A stretch of 53,700 nucleotides of DNA from a virus: positions 1-53,700 of the IMG/VR virus record IMGVR_UViG_3300013136_000004; one strand, written 5' to 3'. The notes below the pieces were generated by a model. That model was not told where the DNA came from. It saw only the letters and a list, made by a program, of their open reading frames with translations, and did no database searches. The number at the start of each line of letters is the position of its first letter. Position 1 is the first letter of the stretch. Made by a program: the position numbers and the translations under genes. Below are positions 40,325 through 46,388 of this stretch, in pieces.

Positions 40325-40451
40325 GGAGAATGTTATATTGGGAGGTTATCATCCACCGCCAACGAATTTGCTGGGGATAAGAAGGACAATAGGCGAAACA
40401 ATAAGCCTGGCTGATGTCTGAGGGGACTCCATTGCCCTCCCAATATTTATT
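40324..40451 (+). ncRNA. leader with RBS, 16-codon ORF and multibranched RNA fold
   Basis: GAGGAG at 40324 serves a 16-codon frame (40330-40380). An 11-bp stem (40335-40345 with 40436-40446) closes a multibranched structure that includes TTATC/GATAA (40346-40350 with 40376-40380) and AGGC/GCCT (40391-40394 with 40405-40408). The downstream gene begins at 40452 without its own ribosome binding site, five bases after the stem. The layout parallels 35845-35943. Confidence 0.55.
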
Positions 40452-40682
40452 ATGAGAAAATCTATCTTTGATTGCGAAGTCTGTCGAGACACTCATATCG
40501 TCCTCTATGTGTACGATATAGTGAGAAACAAGATTGTCTCAAGATATGAACCTTGTAGGGCATGTCAGAAGAAAGGAGGTGAGAACTCAACCATAACCAA
40601 ATCCACAAAGGAGGACACTGACTATGAGAAAGATATTCATAGCCTGTGCCATTCTGATGTCGCTAATGGCTGGCTACATTAA
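40452..40682 (+). CDS. small Cys-pair protein
   Basis: 76 residues starting MRKSIFDCEVCRD with a second pair in PCRACQKKGG, so a DnaJ-like zinc knuckle (CxxC repeated) is likely. The ATG has no Shine-Dalgarno sequence; it sits right after a long hairpin with a strong site on the far side. The 3' end overlaps the next gene by 59 bases in another frame, so the last 20 residues may reflect sequence shared with that gene's signal peptide. Confidence 0.45.
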   Translation: MRKSIFDCEVCRDTHIVLYVYDIVRNKIVSRYEPCRACQKKGGENSTITKSTKEDTDYEKDIHSLCHSDVANGWLH

Positions 40683-41016
40683 TTCAGAAGGTGCAGAAAT
40701 AAAGTTCAAAGCAAGAATTAGTTTTTGTAATTGGAATGATAAAAGTCAATGCCCGAATAAATTAACAGCATCGGGGAAAAGGCCGAGAGATGGTTACTGC
40801 GCAGCTTCTAAAGATATTATCGAAAAGTTCAATCTTCAGTACGGCCAGCCCCTCTATATTCGTGGCTATGGACGAGTTGAGCTCCAATGCAAGACTGGCA
40901 ATTTTGTTACCAAGAATGGGAAAAAGTACCCTATTAAAAACACTCTTGATATATACAAGGCTAAAAATGTCATGCGCTGTTGGACAACCGAAGTTACCAT
41001 AGCAGAATGGGAATAA
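40624..41016 (+). CDS. secreted 3D-domain / RlpA-like protein
   Basis: AAAGGAGG lies ahead of ATG 40624. Residues 1-23 are a signal peptide (MRKIFIACAILMSLMAGYINSEGA). The mature part contains DGYCAASKDI, GQPLYIRGYGRVELQC, and NTLDIYKAKNVMRCWTTEVTIAEW, the strand pattern of 3D (three-Asp) and RlpA-like double-psi beta barrels, where PLYIRGYG and LDIY are conserved. These act on or bind peptidoglycan. About 107 mature residues with four Cys. Possibly a late lysis or exclusion factor. Confidence 0.6.
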   Translation: MRKIFIACAILMSLMAGYINSEGAEIKFKARISFCNWNDKSQCPNKLTASGKRPRDGYCAASKDIIEKFNLQYGQPLYIRGYGRVELQCKTGNFVTKNGKKYPIKNTLDIYKAKNVMRCWTTEVTIAEWE

Positions 41017-41020
41017 AATT

Positions 41021-41395
41021 ATGTATATAGAAATTCCATGGATTTCATTTCCGGATAGGACAACAAGAGAGAGTCTTGATAGAATTGAGCTATCTCTTAC
41101 AGTTCTGCTGAATCTGTATGAAAGTTTGCAGATTCAAGTAGATGAAATCAAAAGAAAGGAGGAAAAACTTATGGCTTCAGTAGAAGAACTTCAGACAACT
41201 CTGGATGGAATCGCGGCGGATGCAGCTATCATAGTGCAGACAGAAGCAGAGCAGCTTGCCACGATTGCCGCGCTGAAAGAGCAGATTGCTTCCGGGACTC
41301 CTGTCTCTCAGGAGCAGCTCGATGCAATGGCTGTGAAGGCGCAGGGAATCAAAGAAAAACTCGACGCGATTGCGGCACCAGCTCCGCCGGCATAA
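41021..41395 (+). CDS. helical protein with an internal start
   Basis: 124 residues, helical and Ala/Glu-rich, ending in APAPPA. ATG 41021 lacks a good ribosome binding site. An in-frame ATG at 41171 has AAAGGAGG ten bases upstream, so a 74-residue short form (MASVEELQTTLDGIAADAA and onward) is likely made, perhaps mainly. The first 50 residues (PDRTTRESLDRIELSLTVLLNL) look coding and helical too. Confidence 0.5.
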   Translation: MYIEIPWISFPDRTTRESLDRIELSLTVLLNLYESLQIQVDEIKRKEEKLMASVEELQTTLDGIAADAAIIVQTEAEQLATIAALKEQIASGTPVSQEQLDAMAVKAQGIKEKLDAIAAPAPPA

Positions 41396-41422
41396 CGAAA
41401 CATTGCTCAAATGTATAGTGGA

Positions 41423-41457
41423 AATCCACGGGCAGAGATGCCCGTGGATTGTTTAAG
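41423..41457 (+). terminator. hairpin, possible terminator
   Basis: An 11-bp perfect stem (41423-41433 with 41440-41450) with a six-base loop is followed by GTTT, a weak U tract. It lies 27 bases after the previous gene. An open frame from ATG 41411 would run through it, but ATG 41465 is a better start. Confidence 0.45.
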
Positions 41458-41464
41458 AGAATCA

Positions 41465-41623
41465 ATGAAAGATTCAATTGTAGAGACAATCAATGCTTCT
41501 TGTGGAATAATGGATGTGACATTCTCTGAAAGAGATGGAACTCTGATAATACAGACAAGCAATGGTCATATGAAAATTATCCCTGTAAATACAAACGAAG
41601 TATGGATTGAAATTGTGAAATAG
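41465..41623 (+). CDS. small hypothetical protein (52 aa)
   Basis: A beta-rich mini-protein (GIMDVTFSERDGTLIIQTSNGHMKIIPVNTNEVWIEIVK). The start is uncertain: ATG 41465 after the hairpin has a weak AAGAG, and ATG 41411 before the hairpin is in frame but has no site. AAATAGGAGAAAATAATG follows for the next gene. Confidence 0.45.
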   Translation: MKDSIVETINASCGIMDVTFSERDGTLIIQTSNGHMKIIPVNTNEVWIEIVK

Positions 41624-41632
41624 GAGAAAATA

Positions 41633-42058
41633 ATGTGCCCGCACGATAATGTAATGTGGATTGCAATATCTCAAGGAGAATACAATCTTATCTGCTCCGA
41701 TTGCGGATTTGTTTTTGATATCAGGTCAAATAATCTCCCTTCAGAGGGGATTGGGATTCCATTCAAGAATATTTTTTATAGAGATTCAGAAAAGAAAGAG
41801 GAGTCTCAGCTTATCGAAGTTAGAGATATATTTCTTCGCTCAGAAAAAGGATTCATCAGAATGAGCGAGATTGAATCTTTTTCTACTTTCTACGATTTAA
41901 AGGAAGTAAGATGGTTATTATCGGCTAAAATGAAAGGAGGAGAGCTCCACAAATTTCGTCCTGAATTCACAGATACAAATTATACAGCCGAAAGAGCTCT
42001 TGAAAGACTGAAGGAATTTTTAGAGAAAAATGGATGTCAGATAGTTGAATCAATCTAA
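41633..42058 (+). CDS. hypothetical protein with N-terminal zinc ribbon
   Basis: TAGGAG lies before ATG 41633. Residues 2-24 contain CPHDN and CSDCGF, a partial zinc ribbon. The rest is helical and charged, with AERALERLKEFLEKNGC near the end. No known family; last gene before the structured element at 42060. Confidence 0.5.
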   Translation: MCPHDNVMWIAISQGEYNLICSDCGFVFDIRSNNLPSEGIGIPFKNIFYRDSEKKEESQLIEVRDIFLRSEKGFIRMSEIESFSTFYDLKEVRWLLSAKMKGGELHKFRPEFTDTNYTAERALERLKEFLEKNGCQIVESI

Positions 42059-42059
42059 C

Positions 42060-42158
42060 ATTTATGGCCCACGGAAAATAAAACATTAACCACTAATTGT
42101 TTATGTTCATGGTCAATGACTCTTATTTTGTACAACCGTGGGCCATAAATTTGTTTTT
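42060..42158 (+). ncRNA. long-stem structured RNA or terminator
   Basis: A 15-bp perfect stem (42060-42074 with 42136-42150) encloses 61 bases that can pair further (AAAATAA 42075-42081 with TTATTTT 42123-42129). TTTGTTTTTTT follows, so it can terminate. The next promoter begins inside that U tract. Confidence 0.55.
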
Positions 42159-42187
42159 TTCTCAATTTCGGAAAAGTAATATATAAT
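42159..42187 (+). promoter_or_regulatory. TTCTCA-17-TATAAT promoter before the UxxC gene
   Basis: TTCTCAATTTC begins at 42159 and TATAAT is at 42182-42187. It is the only promoter candidate for the thioredoxin-like gene at 42216 and the accessory genes behind it. Confidence 0.7.
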
Positions 42188-42215
42188 ATTTACATACACA
42201 ACAAAGGAGAATATA

Positions 42216-42503
42216 ATGATAAAGCTTTTCGTCAAGTATAAAGGGCATATAAAGTGAATTGCATGCGAAGAAGCAGTTCAGCTTCTTCCATTTATTAAAG
42301 AAGAAGATAGGCGTATATACCCTGTCGATTCATCAGATTTAGATGAAGCAAGAGAAGTCCTTACTGAAATGGCTTGGTATCAGTTAGTAGATAAAGGAAA
42401 AGATGGTGTAGTTCCTATTCTTGTAATAGATAAAAATGACAATAATTTTACGGCTGAAAAATACTTCGGACAAGATGTTATTGATAAATTGAAAAATCTA
42501 TGA
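42216..42503 (+). CDS. thioredoxin-fold selenoprotein candidate (in-frame TGA, U-x-x-C)
   Basis: AAAGGAG precedes ATG 42216. Codon 14 is TGA (42255-42257). Reading through it gives a 95-residue thioredoxin/glutaredoxin-like protein: strand IKLFVKYK, active-site loop GHIK-TGA-IAC, helix EEAVQLLPFI, strand RRIYPVDSS, helix, VVPILVID (cis-Pro strand) and helix. The TGA takes the place of the first redox Cys, giving U-x-x-C. A hairpin of bacterial SECIS type starts ten bases later. The frame ends in an ATGA overlap with the next gene, which supports the full-length product. A nonsense mutation is the alternative. Confidence 0.65.
42267..42288 (+). promoter_or_regulatory. SECIS-like hairpin after the in-frame TGA
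   Basis: An 8-bp perfect stem (GAAGAAGC 42267-42274 with GCTTCTTC 42281-42288) has a six-base loop AGTTCA with G at its second position. The loop G is 18 bases after the TGA. Bacterial SECIS elements have a G among the first two loop bases and lie about 16-37 bases after the codon. Confidence 0.6.
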
Positions 42504-42928
42504 TTTTAAAACAAAAATTTATAAAGTCTCCTGCTGATGAAGAACAAAAAAAGATAGAAGTTCAAACAGCTATAGAAGAAGGAAAAACTATTAAAGAAAT
42601 ATCTTCTATATATGGGGTTAATCAAAATACAATTTCATACTTTATAAGAAAACATAATTTAATACCTCCAAGGGTATCAAGAATGTCATTAAGACGTGCC
42701 TTAGATATAGAAAAAAATGAAAGAAAATTACATTCTATACCTTCAATAAAAGAATATGATAATGAACCAACAGAACTTTTAACAAAACAAGTTCTATTAG
42801 ATTTTACTAAAGACCGTGAATTATATGATTTAATTGTTACTGTGGCTGAAAAGCAACGTCGTTCCATAGAGGAGCAAATAAAACATATTATTGAATTTTA
42901 TATATTGAAAATGGAGGATAATAGATAA
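42500..42928 (+). CDS. HTH plus ribbon-helix-helix-like regulator, paralogue of 1663-2025
   Basis: ATGA overlap with the thioredoxin-like gene. Residues 15-55 give an HTH (EEGKTIKEISSIYGVNQNTISYFIRKHNL), and the C-terminus (DRELYDLIVTVAEKQRRSIEEQIKHIIEFYIL) aligns residue by residue with the end of the 1663 product. An Arg/Lys-rich linker joins the parts. A DNA-binding regulator of the accessory region is lik likely. No own ribosome binding site is visible, so it depends on translation of the gene before it, including readthrough of the TGA. Confidence 0.6.
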   Translation: MILKQKFIKSPADEEQKKIEVQTAIEEGKTIKEISSIYGVNQNTISYFIRKHNLIPPRVSRMSLRRALDIEKNERKLHSIPSIKEYDNEPTELLTKQVLLDFTKDRELYDLIVTVAEKQRRSIEEQIKHIIEFYILKMEDNR

Positions 42929-43032
42929 TGTTTTGGCATGGTTTAATTATAGGGCTATTTATTGGTTCTTGTTTTGGTATGGTTGGTTTAGCTATATGTA
43001 TTTCTTGGTCTAAACAAGATGAAAATGAGTAA
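42928..43032 (+). CDS. one-helix membrane mini-protein (34 aa)
   Basis: The ATG overlaps the previous stop (TAATG) and GGAGG lies upstream. The product (MFWHGLIIGLFIGSCFGMVGLAICISW) is one long hydrophobic helix with Gly spacing and an acidic end. Confidence 0.5.
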   Translation: MFWHGLIIGLFIGSCFGMVGLAICISWSKQDENE

Positions 43033-43049
43033 TCCAGAAAAGGAGAAAA

Positions 43050-43100
43050 ATGAATCAAGAAGAAATAGCTTTAGTGATATTTGTTTTTATCGCCGGATGA
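43050..43100 (+). pseudogene. truncated copy of the 13264 membrane mini-gene
   Basis: AAAGGAG precedes ATG 43050. The 16 codons (MNQEEIALVIFVFIAG) match residues 1-16 of the 13264 product, then TGA stands where that gene has TGG (Trp17). Beyond the TGA the similarity ends. The next gene begins just downstream, so a recombination join is likely. Confidence 0.45.
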
Positions 43101-43131
43101 AATATCCAGACTGCAAAAAGAGGTTGTTTAT

Positions 43132-43461
43132 ATGCAAATAGTATCAGACATAGGCAGATGCAGGAAACTCAAAGAAAGCGGGTTTCCACAAAAGAATACC
43201 ATAGCCTATTATGTTGGAGAGATTCTTCAATATGAACCCGGATGGTATCATAAAGATTTTTTTACCGCAGCCCCTACAGTCGAGGAAATGGTGGAGTGGC
43301 TTGCGGAAAATTCAAAATATGAGGGGTTTAGTTTCGAGATTAACGAAGAAGGATTCTTGTTTGAGATTTATGATACTGATTATAAAGGGTTTCAAGCAGA
43401 CACACTATCAAATGCCATGGCTGACATGGTGCTGTGGGTGCTGGAGAAGGAGAAAGTATGA
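43132..43461 (+). CDS. hypothetical protein
   Basis: AGAGG lies nine bases before ATG 43132; the frame is open upstream to 43081 without a good start. The 109-residue product has a helix, a strand-rich centre (FSFEINEEGFLFEIYDTD) and an amphipathic C-terminal helix (LSNAMADMVLWVLEKEK). It resembles phage DUF551/DUF2591-like small proteins only in general layout. Confidence 0.5.
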   Translation: MQIVSDIGRCRKLKESGFPQKNTIAYYVGEILQYEPGWYHKDFFTAAPTVEEMVEWLAENSKYEGFSFEINEEGFLFEIYDTDYKGFQADTLSNAMADMVLWVLEKEKV

Positions 43462-43625
43462 AAGTACAAGAATTAAAAGATAAACTGAAAGAAGGTACTC
43501 CAGAAACAGAGGTTGAAGTAATGTTTTGGGATGGGAGAAATGCAAACGTATATAATGTTTGTGGAGTTTCATGTAAAGTAGAGAACGGCAAGATTGTTAT
43601 TTTCTGTGATAAGGTTTTACGATAG
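43458..43625 (+). CDS. small hypothetical protein (55 aa)
   Basis: ATGA overlap, GGAGAAGGAG upstream. The N-terminal helix KVQELKDKLKEGTPETEVEV followed by two strands resembles small phage proteins with an L-x-G-x-P-D-x-V-V pattern (DUF4926-like). Function unknown. Confidence 0.5.
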   Translation: MKVQELKDKLKEGTPETEVEVMFWDGRNANVYNVCGVSCKVENGKIVIFCDKVLR

Positions 43626-43648
43626 GGATGGTGGGAGAAGGAGTTAAA

Positions 43649-43990
43649 ATGACCGAACTTAAACCAGAATTTAAGAAGTGGCTCACCGAAGAAATACTGG
43701 GTGAGTGCTTGCATAAGTTTAAGTTGCCTAATAAGCTTGGGGGAAACTACTGTATAAAGTGCAGTAAGTTTATTCCATACATTATTAACCGTTCCTTCAC
43801 CACATGGCAAGACTATGGGGATGTGGTGAATGCATTACAGATTTCATCATTACAGATTTCATCAAAGTATAATTTTGAGGAAATACTGTCGTGGATGATG
43901 AATAAACAACTTCATTATTTAAGTGAAATGTTAATGGTAAGTTCTTTCTTTCTTGCGTTGCAAGAGTGGTGGGAACAGGAGGGGAAATAA
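43649..43990 (+). CDS. paralogue A of a four-member tandem family
   Basis: 113 residues. Starts MTELKPEFKKWLTEEILGEC, has a Cys pair (CIKC) in the middle, then RSFTTWQDYGDVVNAL and ends LQEWWEQEGK. The same start, WxDYGDV and LQEWW blocks occur in the products at 44304, 44791 and 45126. A small zinc finger with helices is likely. The QISSLQISS stretch is an internal 12-base duplication. GGAGAAGGAG precedes the ATG. Confidence 0.55.
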   Translation: MTELKPEFKKWLTEEILGECLHKFKLPNKLGGNYCIKCSKFIPYIINRSFTTWQDYGDVVNALQISSLQISSKYNFEEILSWMMNKQLHYLSEMLMVSSFFLALQEWWEQEGK

Positions 43991-44089
43991 GTGTGGAACT
44001 TTTATAAACTAATATTAGTTATGATATTGGGGACAATAGCTTTGATTCCTATTGTTTGCTTGATTTTAATAGCGTTATCTTTTTTATGA
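43991..44089 (+). CDS. one-helix membrane mini-protein (32 aa)
   Basis: GTG start directly after the previous stop, with GAGGGG upstream. The product is a single hydrophobic helix (LILVMILGTIALIPIVCLILIALSF). Support is the position and ribosome binding site only. Confidence 0.4.
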   Translation: MWNFYKLILVMILGTIALIPIVCLILIALSFL

Positions 44090-44100
44090 AGGAGGAGAAA

Positions 44101-44307
44101 ATGATAACACAAAAAGAAAAAGAATTAATGGAAAAGTACACACAGGTTTGCCATGTAGGAAACAATAAATATATCGGTGTTTTTTATAGTGACCATGAAA
44201 ATTTTAATATTGTTCTGTGCAAAGAAACGGATAAAAAAACAGCACAATCATTCTGTGAGAAATTCTCTGTTTCGTTGTACCGTGTTTTAAAAAGTGAGGG
44301 GAAATGA
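44101..44307 (+). CDS. small hypothetical protein (68 aa)
   Basis: AAGGAGGAG precedes ATG 44101. Mixed alpha/beta, with two Cys (QVCHVGNNKYIG, LCKETDKKTAQSFCEKF). The stop overlaps the next start. Unknown family. Confidence 0.5.
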   Translation: MITQKEKELMEKYTQVCHVGNNKYIGVFYSDHENFNIVLCKETDKKTAQSFCEKFSVSLYRVLKSEGK

Positions 44308-44609
44308 CCGAACTTAAACCAGAATTTAAGAAGTGGCTCACCAAAGAAATACTGGGTGAATGCTGGCACACAGTTACAGGAATATGTTGGAAATGTAAAA
44401 AATATATCGGTTTACCTTATAGTCGTTCTTTCACAACATGGCAAGACTATGGGGATGTGGTTACTGCCCTTCAATTATCATCTAAGTATAATTTTGAGGA
44501 GATACTGTCTTGGATGATGAATAACTATTTTCGTTATTTAAGTGAAACGCCCAATGTGAATAACTTTTTTAGCGCACTTCAAGAGTGGTTGGAGAAGGAG
44601 GGAAAATGA
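44304..44609 (+). CDS. paralogue B of the tandem family
   Basis: 101 residues; starts MTELKPEFKKWLTKEILGECWH, has CWKCKKY, SRSFTTWQDYGDVVTAL, FEEILSWMMN and LQEWLEKEGK. Closest to paralogue A in the C-terminal half. ATGA overlap with the gene before and after. Confidence 0.55.
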   Translation: MTELKPEFKKWLTKEILGECWHTVTGICWKCKKYIGLPYSRSFTTWQDYGDVVTALQLSSKYNFEEILSWMMNNYFRYLSETPNVNNFFSALQEWLEKEGK

Positions 44610-44794
44610 CTGAACTATCTAAAAAGGTCAAAGATAAAATGCTCAGGTCAAGATTATCGACATGGGTAATAACGGGGAATGACCTGTGCTATATGGAAGA
44701 TAAGCCTGTCCCTGAATGGGCGAAGAGCCTTAAAACTCGTATTATGGAAGCACTTATTATTTATGGGGACAAGATAAGGAAGGAGTGGAAATGA
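44606..44794 (+). CDS. small hypothetical protein (62 aa)
   Basis: Sits between paralogues B and C, with GGAGAAGGAGG upstream. Starts MTELSKKVKDKMLRSRLSTW and ends DKIRKEWK; apart from the first four residues it is not related to the paralogues. Helical and basic. Confidence 0.5.
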   Translation: MTELSKKVKDKMLRSRLSTWVITGNDLCYMEDKPVPEWAKSLKTRIMEALIIYGDKIRKEWK

Positions 44795-45129
44795 GCGAAA
44801 TTAAACCAGAATTTAAGAAGTGGCTCACCGAAAAAGTGCTTGGTGAGTGTTGTCATGAGATAGAATGGGATGGAGAACCGGGATATATATGTGTAAAATG
44901 CAGAAAACATTCTATGAATGGAGTACTAACAAACCGCACCTTCGATAACTGGAAGGACTATGGGGATGTGATTGAAGGATTTAAAATGGCAGAAAAAAAT
45001 AAAGTCTTGTTTAAAAAGTTTTTAATGTGGCAACGTGATTTTCATGAAATGTCTATGTTAGATGTATTTACTGACAAAGACCTATTTTTCACCACGCTTC
45101 AAGAATGGTGGGAGAAGGAGTGGAAATGA
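44791..45129 (+). CDS. paralogue C of the tandem family
   Basis: 112 residues; starts MSEIKPEFKKWLTEKVLGECCHE, has CVKCRK, NRTFDNWKDYGDVIEGF and ends DKDLFFTTLQEWWEKEWK. The first 20 and last 20 residues are nearly identical to paralogue D; the centres differ, as if shuffled. Confidence 0.55.
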   Translation: MSEIKPEFKKWLTEKVLGECCHEIEWDGEPGYICVKCRKHSMNGVLTNRTFDNWKDYGDVIEGFKMAEKNKVLFKKFLMWQRDFHEMSMLDVFTDKDLFFTTLQEWWEKEWK

Positions 45130-45485
45130 GCGAAATTAAACCAGAATTTAAGAAGTGGCTCACCGAAAAAGTGCTTGGTGAGTGTTGTCATGAAAAGAAA
45201 AAAGGGGGAAGATATTACTGTTCATGTAACTATGGAACAAACGAACTGCAAGACCTAACCAGACATATAGAAACTTGTAACCGCACCTTCGATAACTGGA
45301 AGGACTATGGGGATGTGGTGACTGCTATGAAAGAGAAAACACATCTTCCTTGGGAAACTTTCTTTATCTGGTTATTAGATAATAAAAATTTAGTAGATAC
45401 CAAATTAGAAGCTATGAATTTTATAACAGACAAAGACCTATTCTTCACCACGCTTCAAGAATGGTGGGAGAAGGAGTGGAAATGA
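45126..45485 (+). CDS. paralogue D of the tandem family
   Basis: 119 residues; same ends as paralogue C, with a different central Cys/His part (YYCSCNYGTNELQDLTRHIETC) that looks like a C2HC-type zinc finger. NRTFDNWKDYGDVVTAM is conserved. ATGA overlap on both sides. The DNA of the shared ends is also nearly identical, so duplication is recent or under gene conversion. Confidence 0.55.
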   Translation: MSEIKPEFKKWLTEKVLGECCHEKKKGGRYYCSCNYGTNELQDLTRHIETCNRTFDNWKDYGDVVTAMKEKTHLPWETFFIWLLDNKNLVDTKLEAMNFITDKDLFFTTLQEWWEKEWK

Positions 45486-45673
45486 AGATGTATTTTTCTT
45501 TGATATTAGGATGGATTGTGGCCATAATAATACTAACCTCTACGGGAAATAGATGGACATCGGGGGGAGTTGTATTTCAGTTGCTACTATTACTTATCTA
45601 CTTAATAATAGCAGCATACCAAGAGCCGCCAAGCATGAGGTTGAGAAGAAGGAAAAAAGAAAAATATGTTTAA
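45482..45673 (+). CDS. two-helix membrane mini-protein (63 aa)
   Basis: Starts in an ATGA overlap. Two hydrophobic segments (4-18 and 27-46) and a basic tail (RLRRRKKEKYV), so a small inner-membrane protein is likely. Function unknown. Confidence 0.5.
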   Translation: MKMYFSLILGWIVAIIILTSTGNRWTSGGVVFQLLLLLIYLIIAAYQEPPSMRLRRRKKEKYV

Positions 45674-45685
45674 AGAGAGTAGAAA

Positions 45686-45922
45686 ATGACTGGCCAAGAA
45701 AAGCAAGTAGAAGATAAACTTGTCTCTCTTTACGAGAGCCTTTCAGGAGAATACAAAAAGGTAGCAGAAGCACTTAAAAAATCTTTATCAGGAGAGATTT
45801 CAAAAGAAGAATCACTGGAAGAATTTGATAGAAGAGCAGAAAATATAAAAGAGATAAATGTCAAGATTGATGAAATATTAAAAGTATTCAGGAGGACAGA
45901 AGATGAATCAGGTAGAGCTTAA
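45686..45922 (+). CDS. small helical protein
   Basis: 78 residues, charged and helical (EKQVEDKLVSLYESLSGEYKKVAEALKK; ENIKEINVKIDEILKVFRR), probably a coiled coil. The 3' end overlaps the next gene by 20 bases. Confidence 0.5.
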   Translation: MTGQEKQVEDKLVSLYESLSGEYKKVAEALKKSLSGEISKEESLEEFDRRAENIKEINVKIDEILKVFRRTEDESGRA

Positions 45923-46214
45923 TGAATTTTTAGAACAGCATCAGAACATAGAGTGGGGAGAAGAAGAGACAGGTCAAGCACTATTATTCAGAAACGAAAA
46001 TCTTCCCTGGTATCAAGAAGATAAAAATCGAGCAACAAGAGTGACTATCGAAAAACTCTCACAACTCACTCATTCTGAGCTATACGATGCAATCAATAAA
46101 GGATTAGATGTAGACCACATAACAAGGGTGACAGGATACTTCTCGAAAATAAAAGGATGGAACAATGGAAAGCTCGGAGAGCTGAAAGACAGGAAAAGAG
46201 AAAGAGAATTATAA
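45903..46214 (+). CDS. small protein with NrdD-like C-terminal motif
   Basis: 103 residues. The C-terminal 35 residues, GLDVDHITRVTGYFSKIKGWNNGKLGELKDRKR, match the pattern at the end of class III anaerobic ribonucleotide reductases (a GY...WN.GK..E..DR segment), but the catalytic barrel is absent. Short stand-alone proteins of this type occur in phages and bacteria and are often annotated as reductase by similarity; enzymatic activity is not expected here. GGAGG precedes the ATG. Confidence 0.5.
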   Translation: MNQVELNEFLEQHQNIEWGEEETGQALLFRNENLPWYQEDKNRATRVTIEKLSQLTHSELYDAINKGLDVDHITRVTGYFSKIKGWNNGKLGELKDRKREREL

Positions 46215-46220
46215 AAATAT

Positions 46221-46249
46221 TTCTCAATTTCGGAAAATGAATATATAAT
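46221..46249 (+). promoter_or_regulatory. TTCTCA-17-TATAAT promoter before the 46260 gene block
   Basis: TTCTCAATTTC begins at 46221 and TATAAT is at 46244-46249. The spacer is nearly the same as at 42159 (CGGAAAA). It lies 11 bases before the next ATG. Confidence 0.7.
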
Positions 46250-46259
46250 AATCTTGAAG

Positions 46260-46388
46260 ATGAAAAAGCCGGAACAAATCTGCAAAGGAGATAATCGATT
46301 CTACAAGAAGTTTCTAAAAAGAATTCGAAACAGGCAAATTAGAAAAGGAAAAATTCGTCCGCGCCAATACAGAGGATATTCGCTATGA
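46260..46388 (+). CDS. small basic protein (42 aa)
   Basis: ATG 46260 lies only about 11 bases after the -10 box, so the transcript leader would be very short and translation may be near-leaderless. The product is very basic (KKFLKRIRNRQIRKGKIRPRQYRG). Its TGA overlaps the next ATG, which supports it. Confidence 0.45.
   Translation: MKKPEQICKGDNRFYKKFLKRIRNRQIRKGKIRPRQYRGYSL

Noticed and set aside
41411-41464. Upstream start of the 41465 gene
   Set aside because: The frame is open to ATG 41411, but it would run through an 11-bp hairpin directly after the start and has no ribosome binding site.
45903-46214. Functional anaerobic ribonucleotide reductase
   Set aside because: Only the short C-terminal motif is present; the catalytic barrel and the activase gene are absent from the window.
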